Source: Nonomuraea typhae (lineage in GTDB: Bacteria > Actinomycetota > Actinomycetes > Streptosporangiales > Streptosporangiaceae). From it: a stretch of 64,000 nucleotides of DNA. A program made the translations under genes and the position numbers. Numbering within the stretch: the stretch's first letter is position 1; each line of letters starts with the position of its first letter. The notes beneath the pieces are model-generated. The model was not told the DNA's origin. It did no database searches and saw only the letters and a list, made by a program, of their open reading frames with translations. Where the stretch lies: assembly GCF_009760925.1 (NCBI RefSeq), contig NZ_VRLV01000003.1:496001-560000 (forward strand), given 5' to 3'. Positions 34,482 through 42,859 of this stretch are shown piece after piece.

Positions 34482-35354
34482 GTGCTCGCCTCCCTGATCG
34501 CCGGGCTGACGAGCGGCGGCGTGTACGCGCTGCTCGGGCTGTGCGTCGTGCTGACCTACCGGCTGGTCGCCGTGGTGAACTTCGCCATGGCGGCCACGGG
34601 CGCGGCCGGGGCGTACGCGATGGTCTGGCTCATCGGCGAAGGCGTGCCCGGGCCGCTCGCCCTCGCCGGCGGGCTCCTGGCCGGCGCCGCCCTGTCGGCG
34701 CTCATCGGGGTGGTGCTCGTGCGCTGGTTCGCCGGGCACGACGAGCGCACCAAGGCGGCCGTGACCGTCGCCCTGTATGTCGCCATCATGGCGATCGGCC
34801 TGCGCGTCTTCGGCGGGTCCGCGACGGGCGCCCGGCGTTTCCCGGCGCCCCTCGATGGGCCGGCGTTCACGGTGGGCGGCGTCGTGGTGCCGCAGTCCGT
34901 GCCGGTCTCGCTGGCCTTCGCCGTGCTCATCACCGCCGGGGTCGGGCTGCTGTTCAGCCGCACGCTGCTCGGCCTGCGGCTGCAGGCCCTGTCGGAACGG
35001 CCGGCGACCGCCCAAGTGGTCGGCATCGCCGTACCCCGGCTGGCGCTGGCGGTGTGGGCGGCGATCGGCGCGCTCAGCACGCTGGTCATCGTCCTGGTCG
35101 CCCCGCGGCTCGGCGGCGACTTCGCCACGCTGGCCAACCTCATCACCACCGCGCTGGCCGTGGCCATGGTGGGCGCCTTCCGCAGCCTGCCCATGACGCT
35201 GGCCGGCGGCCTGATCCTGGGCCTGCTGGAGGGGGCCGCCGTCTCGCTCAGCGCCCTGCAGGCATACCGCGGGGTGGTGCCCTTCCTGGTCATCCTGGTC
35301 CTGCTGTGGTGGCGCAGCAGGAACGAGGTCTGGGACACCGCCCACACCCGCTGA
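34482..35354 (+). CDS. Branched-chain amino acid-type ABC permease (LivH-like)
   Basis: This 290-residue membrane protein has about eight helices. The N terminus LASLIAGLTSGGVYALLGLCVVLTYR and the loop LQALSERPATAQVVGIAV (the LivH EAA-like loop) identify it. It pairs with the LivM-LivG fusion. It starts at GTG one base after the receptor stop, with the AAGGG of the receptor's last codons as ribosome site. Confidence 0.92.
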   Translation: MLASLIAGLTSGGVYALLGLCVVLTYRLVAVVNFAMAATGAAGAYAMVWLIGEGVPGPLALAGGLLAGAALSALIGVVLVRWFAGHDERTKAAVTVALYVAIMAIGLRVFGGSATGARRFPAPLDGPAFTVGGVVVPQSVPVSLAFAVLITAGVGLLFSRTLLGLRLQALSERPATAQVVGIAVPRLALAVWAAIGALSTLVIVLVAPRLGGDFATLANLITTALAVAMVGAFRSLPMTLAGGLILGLLEGAAVSLSALQAYRGVVPFLVILVLLWWRSRNEVWDTAHTR

Positions 35355-35369
35355 GAAAGGACCCCGATC

Positions 35370-36479
35370 GTGCCCGTCCCGGCCACCACCCGCGCCGCGG
35401 TGCTCCGCGAGCACGGCCAGCCGCTGGTCATCGAGGAACTCCCGCTCCCCCGTGACGTCGAACCCGGCGCCGCCGTCGTCAAGCTCACCTGCGCCACCCT
35501 GTGCGCCACCGACGTCCACCTCTGGAACGGGACGATGTCCTGGCCCGGCATGCTCCCCATGGTCCTCGGCCACGAGATGACCGGGACGGTCGCCGCCGCC
35601 GGGCCCGGTACCGTGGACGCGCTCGGCGAGCCGATCCGCGTCGGCAGCCGCATCGGCTGGTCGGAGTCGGCCTGCGGCCACTGCCACGGCTGCACGGTGC
35701 TGCGCACCCCGGTCGCCTGCTCCAGCCGCGGATACGGCTTCACCCAGCGCGCCGACGTCTGGCCGTACTCCACCTGCGGCCTGGCCGCCTACGCCTACGT
35801 GCGGCCCGGCGCGCTGAAGCTCCTGCTGCCCGAGGACGTCCCCGACACCTGGGCGGCCGCCGCCGGGTGCGCGGTCAAGACCGTCCTTCACGCGTACGGC
35901 AGAGCGGGCGGCGTCCGGCCCGGCGCCGCGGTCGTCGTCCAGGGCGCCGGGGCGCTCGGCCTGGTGACCACCGCGGTCGCCGCCGCCTCGGGAGCCGGTC
36001 CCGTGATCACCATCGGCGCCCCGTCGTCGCGCCTGGAGCTGGCCCGGCGGTTCGGCGCCGACCTCGTCATCGGCCTGGACTCCCCCGCCGGCGAACGCCT
36101 GGCCCTGGTCAGGGAGGCCACCGGCGGGCGCGGCGCCGAGCTGGTGCTCGACATGGCCGGGGCGCCGGGGGTGGCCGCCGAGGCCGTGGACCTGGCCGCC
36201 TGGGGCGGCACCTGCGTGATCGTCGGCAGCACCGGGCCGCGCCCCGACCCGGTGCCGCTCGGCACGATCATGGGCAAGGAGCTGACCGTGCTCGGCTCGC
36301 TCAACGGCGACATCGGCGACTACCACCGCGCCATCGCGTTCCTGCGCGGGTTCCGCGCCCGCTTCGACTGGGACGCCATGTTCGGCAAACCCGCCGGGCT
36401 CGGCGCGGCCACGGACGCGCTCGCGGCGATGTCGAGACACGACGAGGTCAAAGCCGTCATCCATCCCTGGCTGCCCTGA
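35370..36479 (+). CDS. Zinc-dependent alcohol dehydrogenase (MDR family)
   Basis: This 369-residue medium-chain dehydrogenase has the first catalytic zinc ligand in TLCATDVHLWNG and GHEMTG next. The structural zinc lobe ESACGHCHGCTVLRTPVAC has four Cys (CxxCxxCx7C), and the Rossmann motif is GAGALGL. It probably oxidises an alcohol or reduces an aldehyde in the island's pathway. The start is GTG 35370 with AAAGGA upstream, 15 bases after the permease gene, so it is in the same operon. The aldo/keto reductase follows after 8 bases. Confidence 0.9.
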   Translation: MPVPATTRAAVLREHGQPLVIEELPLPRDVEPGAAVVKLTCATLCATDVHLWNGTMSWPGMLPMVLGHEMTGTVAAAGPGTVDALGEPIRVGSRIGWSESACGHCHGCTVLRTPVACSSRGYGFTQRADVWPYSTCGLAAYAYVRPGALKLLLPEDVPDTWAAAAGCAVKTVLHAYGRAGGVRPGAAVVVQGAGALGLVTTAVAAASGAGPVITIGAPSSRLELARRFGADLVIGLDSPAGERLALVREATGGRGAELVLDMAGAPGVAAEAVDLAAWGGTCVIVGSTGPRPDPVPLGTIMGKELTVLGSLNGDIGDYHRAIAFLRGFRARFDWDAMFGKPAGLGAATDALAAMSRHDEVKAVIHPWLP

Positions 36480-36487
36480 GGAGTCCG

Positions 36488-37444
36488 ATGAGCACCGTCC
36501 CCCATCGCAAGATCGGCACCCATGGCCCGGAAGCGTCCGTCCTGGCGCTGGGCTCGTGGCACATCTACGACCGCATGGACTTCGCCGACGCCGTCGCCAT
36601 GGTCCGCCACGCGGCCGACCTGGGCGTCAACCTGTTCGACGTCGGCGTCTACGGCTTTCCCGGACAGCCGCCGGTCTTCACCGACGTGCTGTTCTCGGCC
36701 ATCGTCCGCGCCGCCGGGATCCCCCGCGCGGACTACCTGCTGTCGGTGAAGCTCTGGCTGGAGAGCTACCCCGAGCAATCTCTGCGCGACCAGCTCGCCC
36801 GCGCGCTGTTCCGTGCCGGAACCGACCGGGCCGACCTGGTCATCCTCGGCGACATCCGGCGCACCGACCTCGATCTGGTACGGCTGGCGGGCGACCTGGC
36901 CGAGCTGGAGCGTGAAGGGCTGATCGGATCCTGGGGGGTCAACAACTGGTCGGCCACCGCCGTGCGCACGATCCGTGGCCACGCGCTGGAGGCCGGGTCA
37001 CCCGGGCCCCAGCTGGCACAGCTCAAGTACAGCCCGTGCCGCCGGTCGATCCCGGACGGCGGGCCGTACGCGTCGTTGTTCGCCGAGGGCCTGGCGCTGC
37101 AGCCGTCCGACGTGATGGAAGGCGGCATCCTGGCCGGGAAGACCACCCCGTCCCGGCAGATCGGGCGCGATCCCGGAGGCGTGCGCCCGTCGATCATCCG
37201 GGCGGCGGCCGGCCTGGGCACCGCCGCCGCGAGCGTGGACGCCACCGCCGCCCAGCTCTGCGTCGCCTTCGCGCTGGCCCACCCCGCCACGTGCACCGTG
37301 TTGTTCGGGGCGTCCTCGACCGAGCAGCTCGTGGACAACGTGGGCGCGCTGGAGGTGCTGGACCGGCTGGGGCCCGAGCGGGTCAGGGAACTCGTGGAAC
37401 CGTTCTGGGCGGACCGGGGCGTGGTGGATCCGGAGGGGGCCTAG
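36488..37444 (+). CDS. Aldo/keto reductase family protein with altered active site
   Basis: This 318-residue TIM-barrel oxidoreductase matches AKR/Kv-beta-like proteins: HRKIGTHGPEASVLALGSWH at the start, Asp and Tyr of the tetrad in NLFDVGVYG, Lys in LLSVKLWLES and the NADPH-site GASSTEQLVDNV near the end. The catalytic His normally found in a DLxxxHxxD strand is absent: the strand reads ADLVILGDIRRTD, with Gly at that place. So it may reduce poorly or have another role. It is last in the importer operon, and its stop shares the bases CTAG with the stop of the convergent VOC-RidA gene. Confidence 0.87.
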   Translation: MSTVPHRKIGTHGPEASVLALGSWHIYDRMDFADAVAMVRHAADLGVNLFDVGVYGFPGQPPVFTDVLFSAIVRAAGIPRADYLLSVKLWLESYPEQSLRDQLARALFRAGTDRADLVILGDIRRTDLDLVRLAGDLAELEREGLIGSWGVNNWSATAVRTIRGHALEAGSPGPQLAQLKYSPCRRSIPDGGPYASLFAEGLALQPSDVMEGGILAGKTTPSRQIGRDPGGVRPSIIRAAAGLGTAAASVDATAAQLCVAFALAHPATCTVLFGASSTEQLVDNVGALEVLDRLGPERVRELVEPFWADRGVVDPEGA

Positions 37445-38196
37445 GCGCCGGAGCGGCGGGCGTACACCTCGATCTCGATCTTCATCTCGGGCTCGGCCAG
37501 GCCGCACACCAGCATCGTGGCGGCCGGCCGTACCTCGCCGAAGGCCCGGCGCAGCGCCGGCCAGCAGGGCTCGAAGTCCGCGCGGTCGGTCAGCAGGTAG
37601 CGCACCCGGACCACGTCGGCGAAGGTGCAGCCCGCCTCGGTCAGAGCGAACTCGATGTTGCGCAGGCACTGCTCGGCCTGCTCGGCCACGTCGGCCGAGA
37701 TGGTCATCGTGGCGTAGTCGTAGCCGGTCGTGCCGGAGACGTGCACCCAGTCGCCGTCCACGACGGCGCGGGCGTAGCCGATCTGCTCCTCGAAGGTCGA
37801 ACCGCTGAGGATCGCGCGGCGCTTCGGGGTCTCCTGGGGCTCCTGGGTCTCCTGGCCTATCGGGGCGCCGCCGTAGCCGATCTCGTTGCCGTCGGGGTCG
37901 TGGTAGGTGACCTTGCGCACGCCGTTGCCGTAGGTCTCGCGCTTGGCCGGTTCGAGGCCCCGCTCGGTGATGCCCGCCACGACGGCGTCCAGGTCGTCGA
38001 CGAAGATCGTGTGCTGGGCGTGGCCGGCGTCCTCCGGCTGCTGCTCGATGTAGACGTAGCGGTGCTCGGCCAGCTCCCACACGGCTTCGGTCTCGTGGGC
38101 GATGAACGTGGGAGGCGAGCCCAGCAGGCGTTCGTACCACGGCAGCGCGGCCGCGTAGTCGGACACCGAGATTCCTGCGAACAAGTCGAGTGCCAT
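37441..38196 (-). CDS. VOC (glyoxalase-like) - RidA family fusion protein
   Basis: This 251-residue fusion has a vicinal-oxygen-chelate half in residues 1-115 (LFAGISVSDYAAALPWYERLL, VTYHDPDGNEIGYG). Residues 125-251 are a RidA/YjgF-type domain (YARAVVDGDWVHVSGTTGYDY, VVRVRYLLTD, MKIEIEVYARR). Canonical RidA imine deaminases carry an Arg in the strand before the KIEIE motif; here the strand reads RPAATMLVCGL, without it, so classical 2-aminoacrylate deamination is unlikely. The two halves suggest consecutive or linked small-molecule reactions. It is 10 bases after the 89-residue unknown and may be transcribed with the NACHT gene upstream. Confidence 0.87.
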   Translation of the reverse strand: MALDLFAGISVSDYAAALPWYERLLGSPPTFIAHETEAVWELAEHRYVYIEQQPEDAGHAQHTIFVDDLDAVVAGITERGLEPAKRETYGNGVRKVTYHDPDGNEIGYGGAPIGQETQEPQETPKRRAILSGSTFEEQIGYARAVVDGDWVHVSGTTGYDYATMTISADVAEQAEQCLRNIEFALTEAGCTFADVVRVRYLLTDRADFEPCWPALRRAFGEVRPAATMLVCGLAEPEMKIEIEVYARRSGA

Positions 38197-38206
38197 GGGC
38201 GAGATC

Positions 38207-38476
38207 CTATGGTTCGAACGACGCGCGGGTCTGGGCCAGGGCGCTCTCCTCGGGAGTCAGCCAGCGCAGGACGATGTCGTCGAAGAGGTCGGCGTCGATG
38301 CTCTCCGGGAGGGAGTCGGGCGCCGACCCCAGGTGGCGGTAGTGGATCTGCAGGAACGCCTTGGAGGTGGGGTGGGGCGGTTCGATGATCATGTACCAGG
38401 CTGGGCTGTCGTCGCGGGGCACGTGCAGGGCGTGCTCGAACCACATGCCGGGCAGGGGGGTAACGCGCTGGGTCAC
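38207..38476 (-). CDS. 89-residue protein of unknown function
   Basis: This small acidic protein has no signal peptide or membrane segment. Recognisable features are an aromatic, His-rich middle (MWFEHALHVPRD, PAWYMIIEPPHP, LQIHYRHL) and an acidic C-terminal half (DADLFDDIVLRWLTPEESALA). The start is GTG 38476 with GGAG 8 bases before it. It lies 75 bases after the NACHT gene and 10 bases before the VOC-RidA gene, on the same strand, so all three may be one transcript. I do not recognise the family. Confidence 0.72.
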   Translation of the reverse strand: MTQRVTPLPGMWFEHALHVPRDDSPAWYMIIEPPHPTSKAFLQIHYRHLGSAPDSLPESIDADLFDDIVLRWLTPEESALAQTRASFEP

Positions 38477-38551
38477 ATGGTGATTCTCCGTGGTGACGGT
38501 GGGGTGCGGGAGGGGATTCGGCAGCTCAATCGGGTAGGGCGCCAGGTTTCC

Positions 38552-41500
38552 TTAGGGAATATGTGGCCAGTACCGCTTTTCATCCCATTCGTGGCTGTGC
38601 ACGCTGTCGGGGAGCACCGGGTCGTCGGGCCAGCGGAAGAGCTTGACGACCTCGCGGAGCATGTCCATCTGGCCGGGCTCTTGCAGGGAGGCGATGAGTG
38701 GGTGATCCGCGTCAAGGTGAGACCGGAGCATCTCCACGAGACGCTCGTCCGGATCGGCCAGGAGCGCGGCGACCAAAGCAGCGGGATTGGGAGGGTGGGC
38801 AGCGCCGAAACCGAGCCGCCAGTTCACCAGGCCCGAGAGCCCGTCTACCAGATGGCGACTGCGCAGGATGAGCAGCATGTCCGCGAGGCGGGCCACTGCC
38901 GCGGCGGCTTCATCCGGGACCCCTGGGTAGAACTCACGCAGGTTGACATCAATGCGCTTGCCGGGCCATAGGAGGGCCCGGACGAGCGAGGCTGCCGTGG
39001 CCTCGTCCCAGGAATCGTCCGGTACCACATAGCCGTCATGGACCCCTACGCCGAACTTCAGCCGCCGCTCCAACATCTTGTCCCCAGCCAAGCGGGCCAA
39101 GTCGAGCTCGTGCGCCTGCGGCGGCGCTCCATAGCGAAAGAGCACTTCACGCACGAAACCATTCGAGTAGTGGAAGAGCTCCATCAACCCGTCGAGCCTC
39201 TCCGGCCCAAGTCCCGCAGCCCACAGCCGCACGGTCGAGCGCCAGGCGAGCTGCGGATCGTCCTCCGGCCCGCACAAGGAAGCGACGCCGAGCGGCGGCC
39301 CCACCCGCACTCGTAGCAACACGAGGTTCAGCGAGTACGCCGCCAGTTGCCGCACCCGATCCAGCGGAACAGGCCGGTAAGAGGCGTGGCGCCCGGTGTC
39401 GTGACGCCGCCTGACGGACGCCGCCAACTCCTCCAGGAGGCTTCGGATCTGCTCCCGGTCCCGTGCCGTGAGCTCAAAGGAGAGCTCAGCGGCGAAGGCG
39501 AGGACCTGTCGGCGGTCACTGAGCGGCTGGTGGGACAGCAGCGCGTACAGGAAACCGTCGTCCACCGGCCTCCCGCTCAGTGAGCGCATCGCGGCCAGCG
39601 TGCGCAGGGACTCGACGATGTGCGCGGCCACCAGGTACTCCCCGAACGTGGCGTGCAGGAACTCGTAGCAGCGCCGGACGGAGCCTTCGTTGCCCGTGCG
39701 CGCCTCCGCCCGGTGGACGAAGAAGAACCGCCCCACCAGGTCGCGGCCGATCTCCGCCACGTCGGCCGCCTCCGACGGCCGGTCTTCCAGGGCGATCAGA
39801 TCCGCCCCCAGCTCGGTGTCCGTGATGTCCTGGCGCCCCCTGTTCAGCATGGCGAAGGCCGCCACCGTCAGCCGCCACAACTGCTTCTTCTCCGCGACGG
39901 ACCCCTCAGGCTGCTTGGCCGCCTCCCTGCGGACGAACTCGGTCAGCAGCCGCCGGTACAACGCCGTCGTCGACATGACCTCGTCGATCGGCGGCGCGGC
40001 CGGGTCGGCGGCGTACAGGGCGAGCATGAGGAGGAGCAGCGGCTGCTCGGCCAGCTCACGGCGCTCCAGCACGGAGGCGAGGGAGAGCGTGCGCACGCGC
40101 CCGGCCGCGATGGCGGCCTCGTTGACCCGGTCCCAGCGCTTCAGCCAATCGGCGATCTGCCAGTCCGCGAAGTCCTTGAGCTTGATGATCGGCGTGCCGT
40201 CGGCGATGAGCACCCGGTCCGCGACCACGGTGCGGGAGGTGACGATCACCGCCACCGGGAAGCCCTGCTGGGCCTCCGCCCGCTGGAAGTCCATGATCTC
40301 CTGTAGATAACCGCGCCGGTCGCGCCCTCCGGACACGGCCTGCAGGAGCTCGTCCAGGCCGTCGAGCAGGACGACGCGCACGGCCTGCCGGTTCGCCTGC
40401 GCGACCTCCCACCACTGGGCCCGCCCGTTCGTGGCGAGGTCGAGCGCGGCCTGGATCTGCTCCAGGATGCCGGCGTCGGCGTTCACCCGCCGCAGCGGCA
40501 CCCGCACCACCGTGTACGAGGCGGACGGAAGCCGGGCGGCCAGCACCTGGGTGAGCAGGCTCTTGCCCGCTCCCGGATGCCCGAGCAGCAGCAGCGGCCG
40601 CTGGAAGGCGACCGGCGAGGTGAGATGCGCGGCCAGCAGCAGGTCGAGGTGCTGGCTGACCCGCTGGTTCCCCCACCATGGCTCGGAAGCGGGATGGCTG
40701 ACGTTGCGGTGGTAGGTGGCGAAGCTGCAGTGCGGGCTGACGTAGATCTCCGCGACGGTCGGGACCGTCAGCGCAGGGTGCGGCTGATCGGTCACCGGCA
40801 CCACCGGCTCCGACAGCGCGCCCCTGTTCGCGCGGGCGATCACGGCCGCCACGTCCCGCTCGGTCCTCTCCCGGCCGGTCGTGGCGAGGGTCAGGAGCTG
40901 TTCGATCCGCGCCAGCGCCGCCCCCTGCGATTGGAACGCCTCCCGCAGCTCCGTCCGGGCACCCGTGACGACCTGCCGGGTGGCGGCGTGCTCCCCCAGG
41001 CTGGCCCAGATGAAGAACTCGGGCACGGAGGCGGCCAGCCCGAGGTAACGCGAGCGGTAGCGCTCCAGCGCCCGCCCCGCCAGGAACGGCGCGCCGGGCA
41101 GTTCGACGCGCCTTTCGCGCAGGATGTGGAGGTGACGCAGCGTGCGTTCGGCGAACAGGTTCAGCCACTTCTCGACCTGCCCGAGGTTCTCCTCGAACCC
41201 GCAGGTGGCGGAGGGAATCGGCACCTCCGACTGGTACAGGATCTCGAAGAGGTGCTCGCCCTCCCTGTGCCCGGCGGAGGTGAGGAGCATGCCGCGATCC
41301 TCGTCCTGCAGCGACAACCCCTCCGCCGCCTCGCCCAGCGCCTCGAAGAAGGCCGAGACCACGACCGTGGTGTGGGCGGCGACGATGAGCTGGTGGCGCT
41401 CGTAGCCCTCCAGGCCGAGCAACCGGCCGGAGACCCGGTCGAGGGCCGCCCGCAGGAGACTTCTCGCCTCGTTCTTCTGGTCGATCCACCCCCACACCGC

Positions 41501-41665
41501 CGCGAAGGCCGCCGCGGGGCCGGGCGCCGCGACCGCGAGCGCCGTCACCCCGGCGGCCAGGATGCCCCCGCCGAGCAGCCGGTCCATCCGGTCCAGCCAG
41601 GGGCGGTCGTGGTGGCCGAGAATCTGCAGCGCACCGCGATAGGTCAGCGAGACGTCCCGCCACAT
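38552..41665 (-). CDS. NACHT-domain STAND NTPase (NLR-like)
   Basis: This large signalling NTPase has 1037 residues. The N-terminal region (about 1-300) is helical, resembling bacterial NACHT N-terminal helical domains, with a hydrophobic stretch at about 31-60 that may be a membrane segment. The NACHT domain has Walker A GHPGAGKS at 362-369, Walker B VVLLDGLDELL at 431-441 and sensor VIVTSRT. The C-terminal 400 residues are helical, without recognisable LRR, TPR or WD repeats. Bacterial NACHT proteins include antiphage effectors that sense phage products; no effector nuclease or TIR is fused here. The start is ATG 41665 with GGCGAGG upstream. The frame is open to 41722 (TTG). Confidence 0.88.
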   Translation of the reverse strand: MWRDVSLTYRGALQILGHHDRPWLDRMDRLLGGGILAAGVTALAVAAPGPAAAFAAVWGWIDQKNEARSLLRAALDRVSGRLLGLEGYERHQLIVAAHTTVVVSAFFEALGEAAEGLSLQDEDRGMLLTSAGHREGEHLFEILYQSEVPIPSATCGFEENLGQVEKWLNLFAERTLRHLHILRERRVELPGAPFLAGRALERYRSRYLGLAASVPEFFIWASLGEHAATRQVVTGARTELREAFQSQGAALARIEQLLTLATTGRERTERDVAAVIARANRGALSEPVVPVTDQPHPALTVPTVAEIYVSPHCSFATYHRNVSHPASEPWWGNQRVSQHLDLLLAAHLTSPVAFQRPLLLLGHPGAGKSLLTQVLAARLPSASYTVVRVPLRRVNADAGILEQIQAALDLATNGRAQWWEVAQANRQAVRVVLLDGLDELLQAVSGGRDRRGYLQEIMDFQRAEAQQGFPVAVIVTSRTVVADRVLIADGTPIIKLKDFADWQIADWLKRWDRVNEAAIAAGRVRTLSLASVLERRELAEQPLLLLMLALYAADPAAPPIDEVMSTTALYRRLLTEFVRREAAKQPEGSVAEKKQLWRLTVAAFAMLNRGRQDITDTELGADLIALEDRPSEAADVAEIGRDLVGRFFFVHRAEARTGNEGSVRRCYEFLHATFGEYLVAAHIVESLRTLAAMRSLSGRPVDDGFLYALLSHQPLSDRRQVLAFAAELSFELTARDREQIRSLLEELAASVRRRHDTGRHASYRPVPLDRVRQLAAYSLNLVLLRVRVGPPLGVASLCGPEDDPQLAWRSTVRLWAAGLGPERLDGLMELFHYSNGFVREVLFRYGAPPQAHELDLARLAGDKMLERRLKFGVGVHDGYVVPDDSWDEATAASLVRALLWPGKRIDVNLREFYPGVPDEAAAAVARLADMLLILRSRHLVDGLSGLVNWRLGFGAAHPPNPAALVAALLADPDERLVEMLRSHLDADHPLIASLQEPGQMDMLREVVKLFRWPDDPVLPDSVHSHEWDEKRYWPHIP

Positions 41666-41756
41666 CCTCGCCCCCCGGCGATCCGGTTCGTGCGGACTGT
41701 CCTCCTTTATCGGGCTGCCCAAGGGCGGCCGTTACGCCAGGCCGTACTAAACCCCT

Positions 41757-42776
41757 TTAGCGTACGGCGGGAGCCGTGCTCTCACGGACCGTCAGCCGGG
41801 GCGTCGGGGTCTTCACGTCCCTGGGGCGCGAGGGGTCGGCGAGGGTCTCCAGGAGCGTCGCGGCGACCGTCTCGCCCAGCGTGAACGTGTCGCGCGACAG
41901 CGCCGTCAGGGCCGGGTGCACGATCCGGTTCAGCACCGAGTCGTCGAAGGCCACGATGGACAGTTCCCTCGGCACCGCCACGCCCATCTCCGCCGCCACG
42001 CCGAGCCCGGCGACGGCCATCACGTCGCTGTCGTAGACGATCGCGGACGGCCGGGCCGAGCGCGACAGCAGCGACCGGGTGGCGGCGGCCCCCTCGGCGT
42101 CGCTGAAGTCGGTGGGCACCGAGACCACCTCGGCCAGGCCGAGGCGTTTGGCGGCGTCGCGCAGGGCCCGGATGCGGCGCTGGGTGTGGCGGAAGCCGGG
42201 CAGGCCGGCGACGTGCGCGATGTGGTCGTGGCCCAGGGCGGCGAGGTAGTCGGCGATGGAGAGCATGGCCGCGCGGTCGTCGGCCCACACGCTGGAGAGT
42301 TTGCCGTGCTTGCCGGGGCCGCCGAGGATGACGGCGGGCACGGCCAGGTCCTCGATGGCGGCGATGCGGGGGTCGGCCACCTGCAGGTCGACCAGGATGA
42401 AGCCGTCGACGCGGTGCTCGCTGGCCCAGGCGCGGTAGACCTCGATCTCGGCGGCGGTGTCCTCGACGACGAGCAGGTGCAGCGCGACCCCGCGAGCCGA
42501 CAGGCCCGCCTGCAGGCCGGACAGCAGATGGGCGAAGAACGGCTCGACGCCGATGGTGCGGGCGGGTCGGGCGATGACCAGCCCCGCCGCCTGGGCCCGG
42601 GCGCCGCCGAGGGCGCGGGCGGCGCTGTGCGGGCGCCAGTTCATCTCCTCCGCCACGGCGAGGATGCGCGCGCGGGTCTCCTCGCTGACGCCCGGGCGCC
42701 CGTTGAGCGCGAACGACACCGCGCCCCTGGACACTCCGACCCTGCGGGCGATGTCGTCGATCGTCGGCCGCGCCAC
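41757..42776 (-). CDS. LacI family transcriptional regulator
   Basis: This 339-residue repressor has an N-terminal helix-turn-helix and hinge (TIDDIARRVGVSRGAVSFAL, NGRPGVSEETRARIL, RALGG) and a periplasmic-binding-protein-like sensor domain (about 60-330; ending PTPRLTVRESTAPAVR). It is divergent from a sugar importer operon whose promoter carries a LacI-type operator. The start is GTG 42776, chosen for GGGGAGGGG just upstream; the frame is open to 42842 but that part overlaps the operator and promoter. The ligand is presumably the imported sugar. Confidence 0.92.
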   Translation of the reverse strand: MARPTIDDIARRVGVSRGAVSFALNGRPGVSEETRARILAVAEEMNWRPHSAARALGGARAQAAGLVIARPARTIGVEPFFAHLLSGLQAGLSARGVALHLLVVEDTAAEIEVYRAWASEHRVDGFILVDLQVADPRIAAIEDLAVPAVILGGPGKHGKLSSVWADDRAAMLSIADYLAALGHDHIAHVAGLPGFRHTQRRIRALRDAAKRLGLAEVVSVPTDFSDAEGAAATRSLLSRSARPSAIVYDSDVMAVAGLGVAAEMGVAVPRELSIVAFDDSVLNRIVHPALTALSRDTFTLGETVAATLLETLADPSRPRDVKTPTPRLTVRESTAPAVR

Positions 42777-42787
42777 GACCCCTCCCC

Positions 42788-42815
42788 TTGACACGACAAG
42801 TACGGCGGGTAGATA
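42788..42815 (+). promoter_or_regulatory. Promoter of the LacI-controlled sugar ABC operon
   Basis: TTGACA (42788-42793) and TAGATA (42810-42815) are 16 bases apart, close to the vegetative consensus. The start of transcription should be near 42822, directly before the operator. Confidence 0.65.
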
Positions 42816-42823
42816 GTCCCGAA

Positions 42824-42840
42824 AACTGAAGCGGTTTAGC
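42824..42840. promoter_or_regulatory. LacI-type operator
   Basis: AACTGAAGCGGTTTAGC is an imperfect palindrome centred on CG, of the TNAAnCGnTTnA type bound by LacI-family proteins. It lies at the expected transcription start, 20 bases before the binding-protein gene. Confidence 0.6.
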
Positions 42841-42859
42841 AACCCCGGCAGGAGTGAGC

